Of a DNA stretch of 64,000 nt, positions 50,114-57,562 are shown piece after piece (the stretch's first letter is position 1; each line of letters opens with the position of its first letter). The notes beneath the pieces were generated by a model. It was not told where the DNA came from, searched no databases, and saw only the letters and a program-made list of their open reading frames with translations. The stretch covers positions 1 through 64,000 of the forward strand of contig NZ_LR655693.1 of the NCBI RefSeq assembly GCF_902168065.1, given 5' to 3'. This DNA comes from Mycobacterium tilburgii (GTDB lineage Bacteria > Actinomycetota > Actinomycetes > Mycobacteriales > Mycobacteriaceae). Position numbers and translations under genes: made by a program.

Positions 50114-51340
50114 AGCCGGGCCGGCGAGCGAACGTCGGCGCATGCTCCGAAAGCGGGCTGATCGCCACCAGGTAGGCGATCAGCCCGCGTAGCGCCGGCG
50201 ACCGTCGACCAGCAGCACACCGCGGGGCGGCGCGGCGGTGCGGCCGGACAGCACGTCGGCAACCACTTGGGCGTGGATGGTGCGTTGCACGGCCTGGATC
50301 ATCGCGGTCGGCATCCAGCGCCGCGCCTGCACCCGCGCTAGCTCCCGGGTGGTCATTCGTCCGGCGCGCAGCGGGCCCGCCAGGATGCGCGCCGCGGCCA
50401 CCGCGTCGGCCACCGCGAGGTTGATGCCGACCCGCCGACCGGCGACATCGCGTGGGTCGCGTCGCCGATGCACAGCACCCCGTCAGCATACCAGCGGCGT
50501 AGCCGGTTGAGTTGCACGTCAAGGAGTTTCACGTCGTCGAACGAACTCAACGTGCCGATCCGGTCGGCCAACCGTGGCACCATGTTCACCAGCACCGCGT
50601 GCAGCGCGCCGATGTCCCGGGCTCGCAGCCCGGCGTCGGCTCCCTTGGGAATGATGTAGGCGATCTGGTAGTAGTCGCCGCGGTCGCTCAGGGATGACCC
50701 CATGCCCGGCCTGAAACGTCCCGGCAAGTCCCCTCGGGTCGTCGGATCGCCGCGGTAACCGGAACCACCACACGTCCATCGGGGCGCCGAACCGGCGCGG
50801 CGTCGCCTCGATCGCCGCGCGCACCGTCGAGCCGCGACCGTCGCAGGCCACCGCCAGCGCGGCACGCAACTCCCTGGTTGCGCCCCCTGGGGTCGCGGTA
50901 GGTGACGCCGACCACCCCGGTCACCCTCGCGAAGCACGCCGGTGACCTCGGTGCCGCGCAACAGCCGGAAACTGGGTTCGGCCTCGGCCGCGGCGGCCAC
51001 CATTTCCAGAAAGTCCCACTGCGGCACCAGGGCGATGTGCTGGTGCTCGCCGGGCAGGTGGGAGAGATCCAGGTTCAGCGGTTGGCCACGAATCGCCAGC
51101 TCCAGGGAGTCGACGAGGCGATGCGGAATCTCGGCGAACCGGGGTCCCAAACCCAGTTCGTCCAGCAACCGCAGCGTGCTGGCGTGCACGGTGTCGCCCC
51201 GGAAATCACGCAGGAAGTCGGCGTGCTTTTCCATCACCGTGACTCTTACGCCACCGCGGGCCAGGAGCAGGCCGAGCACGGATGCCGGCCGGACCGCCGC
51301 CCGCGATGACGCATGTGGTGTCGTCGTTGGCACTGGGCAC
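50114..51340 (-). pseudogene. FAD-dependent aromatic-type monooxygenase, broken
   Basis: Remnant of a flavoprotein hydroxylase of the PHBH fold. From GTG 51340 the FAD-binding start TTCVIAGGGPAG-type sequence, then GLLLARGGVRVTVMEKHADF and HASTLRLLDELGLGPRFAEI are in one frame. Shifts near 50925 and 50870 follow. VLCIGDATHAMSPVGG carries the GD FAD-phosphate motif, and NLAVADAVAAARILAGPLRA is in another frame. It lies where Mtb has no such gene between Rv2402 and Rv2401A. Substrate unknown. Confidence 0.85.
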
Positions 51341-51381
51341 CCGCTGATCCTGACATTTGGTGTTCCCGGTGGTGGGGCGAA

Positions 51382-51387
51382 TATGGT
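51382..51387 (+). promoter_or_regulatory. -10 element for leaderless small membrane gene
   Basis: TATGGT (TANNNT type) and a 7-base gap before ATG 51395. It supports 51395 rather than the ATG inside the hexamer at 51383. Confidence 0.45.
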
Positions 51388-51394
51388 GGGCTCG

Positions 51395-51589
51395 ATGAAC
51401 GGGTTCCTCAACTGGTGGGACGGCAACGAGCTGTGGATTTCCGGGCTGCCCTTCGTGCTGCAGGCCATTGTGGTGATGCCCGTCGTGCTGGCCGTCGCGT
51501 ACTTCACGGCGGTGTTGCTGGACGCCGTGCTCGGCAAGAGCATCGAGCTGACCCGTCGGGGCCGCCGGATCGACGGGACGCCCAGGTAA
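51395..51589 (+). CDS. Small membrane protein (Rv2401A-like)
   Basis: 64 residues with one long hydrophobic segment (LPFVLQAIVVMPVVLAVAYF) after a Trp-rich start (MNGFLNWWDGNELWISG) and a basic tail (ELTRRGRRIDGTPR). It sits where Mtb encodes the small membrane protein Rv2401A, upstream of the sulfate transport operon. The start is chosen from the leaderless promoter. Function unknown. Confidence 0.6.
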   Translation: MNGFLNWWDGNELWISGLPFVLQAIVVMPVVLAVAYFTAVLLDAVLGKSIELTRRGRRIDGTPR

Positions 51590-51594
51590 TCGGC

Positions 51595-51672
51595 ATGCCC
51601 CGGTCGCACGTGACGCTGATTCTCGTCACCCTCGTCGTGTTGGTGATCGTCGCGTGGGTGGTGGCCCACTGA
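51595..51672 (+). CDS. Possible 25-residue single-helix peptide
   Basis: MPRSHVTLILVTLVVLVIVA followed by WVVAH and TGA. It begins 6 bases after the stop of the preceding small membrane gene and is almost entirely a transmembrane helix with a basic start. It could be a genuine mini-protein or the displaced C-terminus of the upstream gene after a small indel. No independent support. Confidence 0.3.
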   Translation: MPRSHVTLILVTLVVLVIVAWVVAH

Positions 51673-51717
51673 GGCGCTGCGCGCAGCCGGTCAGCTGGCG
51701 GGCTAGCGAATTCCTGT

Positions 51718-51723
51718 TAGGCT
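51718..51723 (+). promoter_or_regulatory. -10 element of the subI leader transcript
   Basis: TAGGCT (TANNNT type), 7 bases (51724-51730) before ATG 51731. It predicts that the sulfate-transport transcript begins exactly at the start codon of the cysteine leader peptide. Confidence 0.6.
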
Positions 51724-51730
51724 TCGCGCC

Positions 51731-51787
51731 ATGCACCCGACAGCTGCGGTCCCGGACTGTGATGTCGTCGTGCACTGTTGTCGCTGA
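51731..51787 (+). CDS. Cysteine-rich leader peptide upstream of subI
   Basis: 18-residue ORF MHPTAAVPDCDVVVHCCR then TGA. Three cysteines in the last nine residues, two adjacent and one codon from the end. It lies between a leaderless promoter and an 18-base inverted repeat, 110 bases before subI. Leaderless short ORFs rich in Cys codons are known in mycobacteria as cysteine-responsive attenuators of sulfur genes: ribosome stalling at Cys codons when cysteine is scarce lets the downstream operon be expressed. The sequence fits that model; function here is inferred. Confidence 0.72.
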   Translation: MHPTAAVPDCDVVVHCCR

Positions 51788-51811
51788 CTACTACCCGCGC
51801 GCGGTTTGGTA

Positions 51812-51829
51812 GGGAATTCGCGAATTCCC
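51812..51829. promoter_or_regulatory. Inverted repeat in the subI leader
   Basis: GGGAATTCGCGAATTCCC, a perfect 18-base palindrome, 24 bases after the leader-peptide stop and 68 before subI. In RNA it could form a stem; in DNA it could be an operator. A related half (GCGAATTCC) occurs at 51706-51714 beside the promoter, so a protein-binding role is also possible. Confidence 0.5.
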
Positions 51830-51897
51830 CTAACGCTTACAACGCCTTTCCGCAGCAACGGGACCGATACCCACCAGCACGCACCGGAAGGCCGTTG

Positions 51898-52932
51898 ATG
51901 CTTAACGACAACGACAGCGCACCGCGCTGGCGGCGACTGGTCGCGCTCGCATCGATCGCCGCCGTCGCGGCGTGCAGCCCGGGCCCCAGCGACGTGGTGG
52001 GCGGCGGGGGACTATCCAACGCGCGGACGACCATCACCCTGGTGGCGTACTCGGTCCCAGAACCTGGGTGGAGCAAGGTGATTCCCGCGTTCAACGCCTC
52101 TGATGTGGGTAACGGCATACAGGTGATCACTTCGTACGGAGCGTCCGGCGACCAGTCCCGCGGGGTGGCCGACGGCAAGCCGGCGGACGTGGTCAACTTC
52201 TCGGTCGAGCCGGACATCACGCGCTTACTCAAGGCGGGCAAGGTTTCCAAGGATTGGAATACCGATGCCACCAAGGGCATTCCGTTCGGGTCGGTGGTGG
52301 CGCTGGTGGTGCGCAAGGGCAACCCGAAGAACATCAAGGACTGGGACGACCTGTTGCGGCCCGACGTGGAGGTCATCACACCCAGCCCGTTGAGCTCGGG
52401 TTCGGCCAAGTGGAATCTGCTCGCGCCGTATGCCGTGAAAAGCGACGGCGGTAGCAACAGCCAAGCCGGCATCGATTTCGTTGCCAAGCTGGTGCGTGAG
52501 CACATCAAACTGCGGCCCGGATCCGGACGCGGAGCCACCGACGTTTTCGTCCAGGGCAGCGGTGACGTGCTGATCAGCTACGAGAACGAGGCCATTGCGG
52601 CGGAGCGGGCGGGTAAACCGGTCGAACATGTCGTCCCGAAGCAAACCTTCAAGATCGAAAACCCGGTCGCGGTGGTGACTACCAGCCAGCACCTGGACGC
52701 CGCGACCGCGTTCAAGAACTTCCAGTACACCGCGCCGGCGCAGACGGTGTGGGCGCAAGCCGGCTACCGGCCGGTCGATCCCGCGATCGCCGCCCAGTTC
52801 CGGGCTCAGTTCCCGGTGCCGGCCAAGCTGTGGACCATCGCCGAACTGGGCGGATGGGCCACGGTGGATCCCCAATTGTTCGACAAGAACATCGGCAGCA
52901 TCACCAAGATCTATACGAAGGCCACCGGATGA
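51898..52932 (+). CDS. subI: Sulfate-binding lipoprotein SubI
   Basis: Periplasmic-side binding protein of the sulfate/thiosulfate ABC transporter. 344 residues from ATG 51898. Signal with lipobox ASIAAVAACSPGPSD (Cys about residue 27). The mature part has VAYSVPEPGWSKVIPAFN, TSYGASGDQSRGVADGKPAD and SGSAKWNLLAPYAVKS, the oxyanion-binding loops of the family, and the C-terminal YTAPAQTVWAQAGYRPVDP. First gene of subI-cysT-cysW-cysA1; its stop overlaps the cysT start. Confidence 0.93.
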   Translation: MLNDNDSAPRWRRLVALASIAAVAACSPGPSDVVGGGGLSNARTTITLVAYSVPEPGWSKVIPAFNASDVGNGIQVITSYGASGDQSRGVADGKPADVVNFSVEPDITRLLKAGKVSKDWNTDATKGIPFGSVVALVVRKGNPKNIKDWDDLLRPDVEVITPSPLSSGSAKWNLLAPYAVKSDGGSNSQAGIDFVAKLVREHIKLRPGSGRGATDVFVQGSGDVLISYENEAIAAERAGKPVEHVVPKQTFKIENPVAVVTTSQHLDAATAFKNFQYTAPAQTVWAQAGYRPVDPAIAAQFRAQFPVPAKLWTIAELGGWATVDPQLFDKNIGSITKIYTKATG

Positions 52933-53825
52933 CGTCCTTCTTTGTAGGCTCGTCGGGCGCCAGCGGCGTGCTTGACCCCGACTCGCCAGGTCCGGGGGGA
53001 CAGCCGGGTCAGTCGGGTCTACGGCCGTTTTGGCGCGGCGGCGGCACGTCCCTGCGTGTCGGCGTGGCTACGGTGTGGCTGTCGGTCATCGTGCTGCTGC
53101 CGGTGGCGGCGATCGCCTGGCAAGCCGCGGGCGGCGGCTGGCACGCCTTTTGGCACGCGGTCACCTCGCACGCGGCGGTGGATTCGTTCCGGGTGACGCT
53201 GACCATCAGCGTCGGGGTCACCGTGGTCAACACGGTGTTCGGGCTGCTGATCGCGTGGATATTGGTGCGTGACGACTTCATCGGCCGACGATTGGTCGAC
53301 ACGGTGATCGACTTGCCGTTCGCGCTGCCCACTATCGTCGCCAGCCTGGTGATGCTGGTGCTGTACGGCAACAACAGCCCGGTGGGGTTGCACCTGCAGC
53401 ACACCGCCTGGGGTGTGGCGGTGGCACTGGCTTTCGTGACCTTGCCGTTCGTGGTGCGCGCGGTGCAACCGGTGTTACTGGAAATCGAACGCGAAACCGA
53501 AGAGGCGGCCGCGTCGCTGGGGGCCAGTGGCCCGAAGATCTTCACCTCTGTCATCCTGCCGTCGTTACTGCCGGCCTTGTTGTCCGGTGCGGGCCTAGCC
53601 TTTTCGCGTGCGATCGGCGAATTCGGCTCGGTGGTTCTGATCGGCGGGGCGGTCCCCGGCAAGACCGGAGTGTCCTCGCAATGGATACGGACCTTGATCG
53701 AGAACGACGACCGCACCGGCGCCGCGGTAATCTCCATTGTGCTGCTGGCGATTTCATTCGTCCTCCTGTTCATCTTGCGCATCGTGGCCGCGCGCGCGGC
53801 GCGGCGGGAGGAGAGAGCCTCGTGA
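52929..53825 (+). CDS. cysT: Sulfate ABC transporter permease CysT
   Basis: Inner-membrane permease. 298 residues from ATG 52929 (ATGA overlap with subI). After a polar Gly/Pro-rich N-terminal tail there are six transmembrane helices (VATVWLSVIVLLPVAAIAWQ, LTISVGVTVVNTVFGLLIAW and others). The coupling-helix motif EEAAASLGASGPKIF is followed by SRAIGEFGSVVLIGG, typical of sulfate permeases. Overlaps cysW by 4 bases. Intact. Confidence 0.95.
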   Translation: MTSFFVGSSGASGVLDPDSPGPGGQPGQSGLRPFWRGGGTSLRVGVATVWLSVIVLLPVAAIAWQAAGGGWHAFWHAVTSHAAVDSFRVTLTISVGVTVVNTVFGLLIAWILVRDDFIGRRLVDTVIDLPFALPTIVASLVMLVLYGNNSPVGLHLQHTAWGVAVALAFVTLPFVVRAVQPVLLEIERETEEAAASLGASGPKIFTSVILPSLLPALLSGAGLAFSRAIGEFGSVVLIGGAVPGKTGVSSQWIRTLIENDDRTGAAVISIVLLAISFVLLFILRIVAARAARREERAS

Positions 53826-54640
53826 CGTCATCGCCCTGGGCGCGTTATGTCATCCGCTACGTCGGCCTGGTATACATCTTCGTGCTGCTGATCGTTCCGG
53901 TCGCGCTGATCCTGTGGCGCACGTTCGAGCCCGGGTTCGGCCAGTTCTTTGACTGGGTGAGTACGCCGGCGGCGCAATCGGCGCTGGACCTGTCGCTGTT
54001 GGTGGTGGCCATCGTGGTGCCGCTGAACATTCTGTTCGGTATCCTCACGGCATTGGTGTTGGCCCGCAACAGATTCCGGGGCAAAGGCATCCTTCAGGCC
54101 ATCATCGACCTGCCGTTGGCCGTTTCGCCGGTGATCGTGGGTGTCGCACTGATTCTGATGTGGGGATCGGCGGGCGCGTTCGGCTTCGTCGAGCAGAAAT
54201 TCGGGCTGAAAATCATCTTCGGCCTGCCCGGCATAGTCCTGGCCAGTATCTTCGTCACGCTGCCCTTCGTGGTCCGCGAGGTCGAACCGGTGTTGCACGA
54301 GCTGGGAACCGATCAGGAGCAGGCCGCCGCGACACTCGGTTCGGGCTGGTGGCAGACGTTTTGGCGGATCACCCTGCCGTCCATCCGGTGGGGGCTGACG
54401 TACGGGATTGTGTTGACCATCGCCCGCACGCTCGGCGAATTCGGTGCGGTGACCATCGTGTCGTCCAACCTTCCCGGTGAATCGCAGACCCTGACCTTGT
54501 TGGTCTCCGACCGCTATAACCGCGGCGCCGAGTATGGCGCCTACGCCCTGTCCACGCTGCTGATGGGCGTGGCCGTGCTGGTGTTGATCGTCCAGGTGAT
54601 TCTCGACATTCGCCGAGCGCGCGCTAACAAGGTTGCTTGA
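53822..54640 (+). CDS. cysW: Sulfate ABC transporter permease CysW
   Basis: Second permease of the sulfate importer. 272 residues from GTG 53822, equal to Mtb. Six transmembrane helices starting YVGLVYIFVLLIVPVALILW. The ABC-contact motif EQAAATLGSGWWQTFWR and the signature ARTLGEFGAVTIVSSNLPG are present. Followed after 15 bases by cysA1. Confidence 0.95.
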   Translation: MTSSPWARYVIRYVGLVYIFVLLIVPVALILWRTFEPGFGQFFDWVSTPAAQSALDLSLLVVAIVVPLNILFGILTALVLARNRFRGKGILQAIIDLPLAVSPVIVGVALILMWGSAGAFGFVEQKFGLKIIFGLPGIVLASIFVTLPFVVREVEPVLHELGTDQEQAAATLGSGWWQTFWRITLPSIRWGLTYGIVLTIARTLGEFGAVTIVSSNLPGESQTLTLLVSDRYNRGAEYGAYALSTLLMGVAVLVLIVQVILDIRRARANKVA

Positions 54641-54655
54641 CAAGGAGACTCGGAT

Positions 54656-55726
54656 ATGACCGTCAGTAAGACCGACGACGCGATCATTGTGCGCGATGCC
54701 AACAAACGCTACGGCGACTTCGTCGCACTGAACCATGTGGATTTCGTCGTGCCCGCTGGGTCGTTGACGGCGCTGCTCGGCCCCAGCGGATCGGGCAAGT
54801 CGACCCTGCTGCGCGCCATCGCCGGGCTCGACCAGCCCTACACCGGCACCATCACGATCAACGGCCGTGACGTGACCGGGGTGCCGCCGCAGCGGCGTGG
54901 CATCGGCTTCGTGTTCCAGCACTACGCGGCGTTCAAACACATGACGGTGCGCGACAATGTGGCGTACGGCTTGAAGATCCGCAAGCGTCCGAAGGCCGAG
55001 ATCAAGGAAAAGGTCGACAACCTGCTGGAGGTCGTGGGGCTCAGCGGTTTTCAGGGCCGCTACCCCAACCAGCTGTCCGGCGGTCAGCGCCAGCGCATGG
55101 CGCTGGCGCGGGCGCTGGCCGTCGATCCGCAGGTGCTGCTGCTCGACGAGCCGTTCGGCGCACTGGACGCCAAGGTCCGCGAGGATCTGCGGGCCTGGCT
55201 GCGGCGCCTGCACGACGAGGTTCACGTCACCACCGTGCTGGTCACCCATGACCAGGCCGAGGCGCTGGATGTGGCCGACCGGATCGCGGTGCTCAACAAG
55301 GGCCGCATCGAGCAGGTCGGGTCCCCGACGGACGTCTACGACGCTCCCGCGAACGCGTTCGTGATGTCGTTTCTGGGTGCGGTTTCCACACTGAACGGCA
55401 ATCTGGTTCGCCCGCACGATATTCGGGTCGGCCGCAATCCCGAGATGGCGGTCGCCGGCGGTGACGGGACCGCCGATGCCATCGGGGTGGTACGGGCGAC
55501 CGTCGAGCGGGTGGTGGCGTTGGGCTTTGAGGTGCGCGTCGAATTGACCAGCGCCGCCACTGGCGGGGCCTTCACCGCACAGATCACCCGGGGCGACGCT
55601 GAGGCGTTGGCCCTCAAGGAGGGGGACACCGTCTATGTGCGGGCCACCCGCGTGCCGCCCATCGTCGCGGAGGCGGTTCCCGGCACCCCCGCCGACCACG
55701 ATCAGACCACGCTGACCTCGGCCTAA
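54656..55726 (+). CDS. cysA1: Sulfate ABC transporter ATP-binding protein CysA
   Basis: ATPase of the sulfate importer, 356 residues. Walker A GPSGSGKS (42-49, Lys48), Q-loop in [13 protein letters not shown], signature LSGGQRQR (about 140-147), Walker [13 protein letters not shown] and the H-loop in [11 protein letters not shown]. The C-terminal 120 residues are the TOBE-type regulatory domain. A GGAG ribosome binding site precedes ATG. Last gene of the operon; intact. Confidence 0.96.
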   Translation: MTVSKTDDAIIVRDANKRYGDFVALNHVDFVVPAGSLTALLGPSGSGKSTLLRAIAGLDQPYTGTITINGRDVTGVPPQRRGIGFVFQHYAAFKHMTVRDNVAYGLKIRKRPKAEIKEKVDNLLEVVGLSGFQGRYPNQLSGGQRQRMALARALAVDPQVLLLDEPFGALDAKVREDLRAWLRRLHDEVHVTTVLVTHDQAEALDVADRIAVLNKGRIEQVGSPTDVYDAPANAFVMSFLGAVSTLNGNLVRPHDIRVGRNPEMAVAGGDGTADAIGVVRATVERVVALGFEVRVELTSAATGGAFTAQITRGDAEALALKEGDTVYVRATRVPPIVAEAVPGTPADHDQTTLTSA

Positions 55727-55730
55727 CCGG

Positions 55731-56068
55731 TCATGGCAACGCCGACCAGTGCGGCGCCTGCTGGGTGAGGCGCTCTAGGTAGTCGGCGGCGACCTCGTTG
55801 TCCGGTGCCGCGCTGTCGTCGCCGTGCGCCAGCGGGCACCAGCACGGACGGCTTTGACGATCCATACCGCTTCGAGTTCCACCTCGGGCACCGGGGCGCT
55901 GGGCGCCGGTGAGATTAGGTCTGCGGCGAAACCCTCTGCGCCGGGCCAGGTGAGGCCGTCGCTGTAGATGACCTCGTTGTTCCGGCTCTGGGCGACGACG
56001 TGGAAATAGCGGCAGGCCGGCGAGATGCTCGGCAAGCCCGTGCGGGCCGTGATCGCCCATTGCGCCAT
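55731..56068 (-). pseudogene. Hypothetical gene downstream of che1, frameshifted
   Basis: Unrecognised small gene on the strand of sirA-cysH-che1. From ATG 56068: MAQWAITARTGLPSISPACR and HVVAQSRNNEVIYSDGLTWP, then PGAEGFAADLISPAPSAP. After a shift near 55850 the end reads DNEVAADYLERLTQQAPHWS. Joined, it would give about 110 residues with GC-biased codons. It starts 29 bases after the che1 stop and looks like a former last gene of that operon. Function unknown. Confidence 0.5.
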
Positions 56069-56096
56069 GCTAGTGCGCGAGGTGACCCGCGTCCCG

Positions 56097-56819
56097 TTAG
56101 GCGGCGATTCGCTCGGCGATCGCCGCAGCAAAGCGGTCCAGCACTGTCTCGGCCACCAAACTGTGGGCGCCGAGCGGGGCCGCCATGTCGATCCCGGTCC
56201 TGTCGGCGAAGCGCCGCACCTGATCGGGCAGCCGTCCGGGCGCGAGGAACCACGGCGCGATGACCACCCGCCGGGCGCCCTGCCAGCGCAGCCTGCCCAG
56301 TCCTTCGGCTAGCGAGCGCTCCTGTTGACTGGCGAACGCGGTGGTCGCCCCCGCCCAGGAGGTGCCGACCAACAGTTTCGGCGCGACCCGTCCCGTGCGC
56401 GCGTTCACCGCCAGGTCGGACGTGCCGATCGCCACGACGAGCACCCCGAGACCGTCGTCAAGCCGCGAGACCCCCAGCTGCGTCACTCGCTCGCGCAGCA
56501 CCGACACCAGCCGGTCGTCCTCGCCGAGCACCGGTGCTTGCCAGACCTGTTGCCCCACAACGCAACTGGCTATCTGTGCCGGGATGTCGACGCGGGCGTG
56601 GTAGGTGTTGGCCAGCAGTAGCGGCGTGACGACGGCCGGGCGGTCCAGGGTGGCGAGCACATCGACGAGGCGCGGCGAGTCGTGATCCAGGAAGGTCAGC
56701 CGCACCTGAAGATCCGGGCGCCGGCGCGACACCGCCTCGGCCACGGCGCGCGCGTTGGCCGCCGACCGCGGATCCTTGCTTCCGTGTGCAGCCAGCAGGA
56801 GGGCCGGCCGGTGCCTCAC
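56097..56819 (-). CDS. che1: Sirohydrochlorin ferrochelatase-like protein Che1
   Basis: CbiX/SirB-type chelatase expected to insert iron into sirohydrochlorin to make siroheme for the sulfite reductase encoded next to it. 240 residues from GTG 56819 (GTGA overlap with cysH). N-terminal half PALLLAAHGSKDPRSAANAR has the metal-binding His in AAHGS; the second half repeats the fold (APWFLAPGRLPDQVRRF). Third gene of the sirA-cysH-che1 unit. Metal specificity is inferred from context. Confidence 0.88.
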   Translation of the reverse strand: MRHRPALLLAAHGSKDPRSAANARAVAEAVSRRRPDLQVRLTFLDHDSPRLVDVLATLDRPAVVTPLLLANTYHARVDIPAQIASCVVGQQVWQAPVLGEDDRLVSVLRERVTQLGVSRLDDGLGVLVVAIGTSDLAVNARTGRVAPKLLVGTSWAGATTAFASQQERSLAEGLGRLRWQGARRVVIAPWFLAPGRLPDQVRRFADRTGIDMAAPLGAHSLVAETVLDRFAAAIAERIAA

Positions 56820-57562
56820 GACGCGTGCAACCCGCATTCGGTCTTGGCCAGGCCCTGCCAGCGCCCGCTGCGTGGATCGGCGCCCTCGGCGGGCTTGGCC
56901 GTGCACGGCGCGCAACCGATCGACGGATAACCTTCGTAGACAAGGGGATTGACCAGTACATCGTGCTCGGCGATGTAGTTCTGGATGTCCTCGTCGGTCC
57001 ATGCCGCCAGCGGGTTGATCTTCACCAGCTTGAACGCCTCGTCGAAACTGATCAGCGGGGCGTTGGCGCGCGTCGGCGCCTCGACTCGGCGCAGCCCGGT
57101 CACCCAGGCCGAGTAACCGGTCAGTGATTTGCTCAGGGGGAGGACCTTACGCATCCGGCAGCACTCGCCGGGGTCCCGCGCGAACAGGTCCTTGCCCATC
57201 AGCTTGTCCTGCTCGGCCACGGTGTGTTCGGGTGTGACGTTGAGAACCCGTACGTCGTAAACGGATTCGACGGCGTCACGGGTGCCGATGGTCTCCACAA
57301 AGTGGTAGCCGGTGTCCAGGAAGAGCACCGGTACGCCCGGGCGTACCCGGGAAGCCAGGTCCACCAGCACCGCGTCCTGCATGTTGGAGGCCACCACGTA
57401 GTTGCATGTCGCCCAGCCGCGCGGGCCGTTGACCCCGCCGAAGTTCTCGTCGGTCCAGCGCAACAGCTCCTCGGCTCTGGCGCCGTCGAGCTCGGCCGCG
57501 CCGCGGGCCGCTATCTCGCGCAGTTGGTCTTCGGTCGGCCGGGTCGTTGATCCGGCGCTCAT
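56816..57562 (-). CDS. cysH: Assimilatory APS reductase CysH
   Basis: Reduces adenosine 5'-phosphosulfate to sulfite. 248 residues. The adjacent cysteines 134-135 (GECCRMRK) with Cys217 and Cys220 (IGCAPCTAKP) bind a [4Fe-4S] cluster, the mark of APS rather than PAPS reductases. The catalytic Cys243 is in TECGLH near the C-terminus. FLDTGYHFVET is the substrate loop region. Overlaps sirA and che1 by 4 bases each. Intact. Confidence 0.95.
   Translation of the reverse strand: MSAGSTTRPTEDQLREIAARGAAELDGARAEELLRWTDENFGGVNGPRGWATCNYVVASNMQDAVLVDLASRVRPGVPVLFLDTGYHFVETIGTRDAVESVYDVRVLNVTPEHTVAEQDKLMGKDLFARDPGECCRMRKVLPLSKSLTGYSAWVTGLRRVEAPTRANAPLISFDEAFKLVKINPLAAWTDEDIQNYIAEHDVLVNPLVYEGYPSIGCAPCTAKPAEGADPRSGRWQGLAKTECGLHAS

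Noticed and set aside
53828..55699. 623-codon minus-strand frame across cysW and cysA1
   Set aside because: Antisense to two well-supported transporter genes; Gln/His/Arg-rich low-quality protein.
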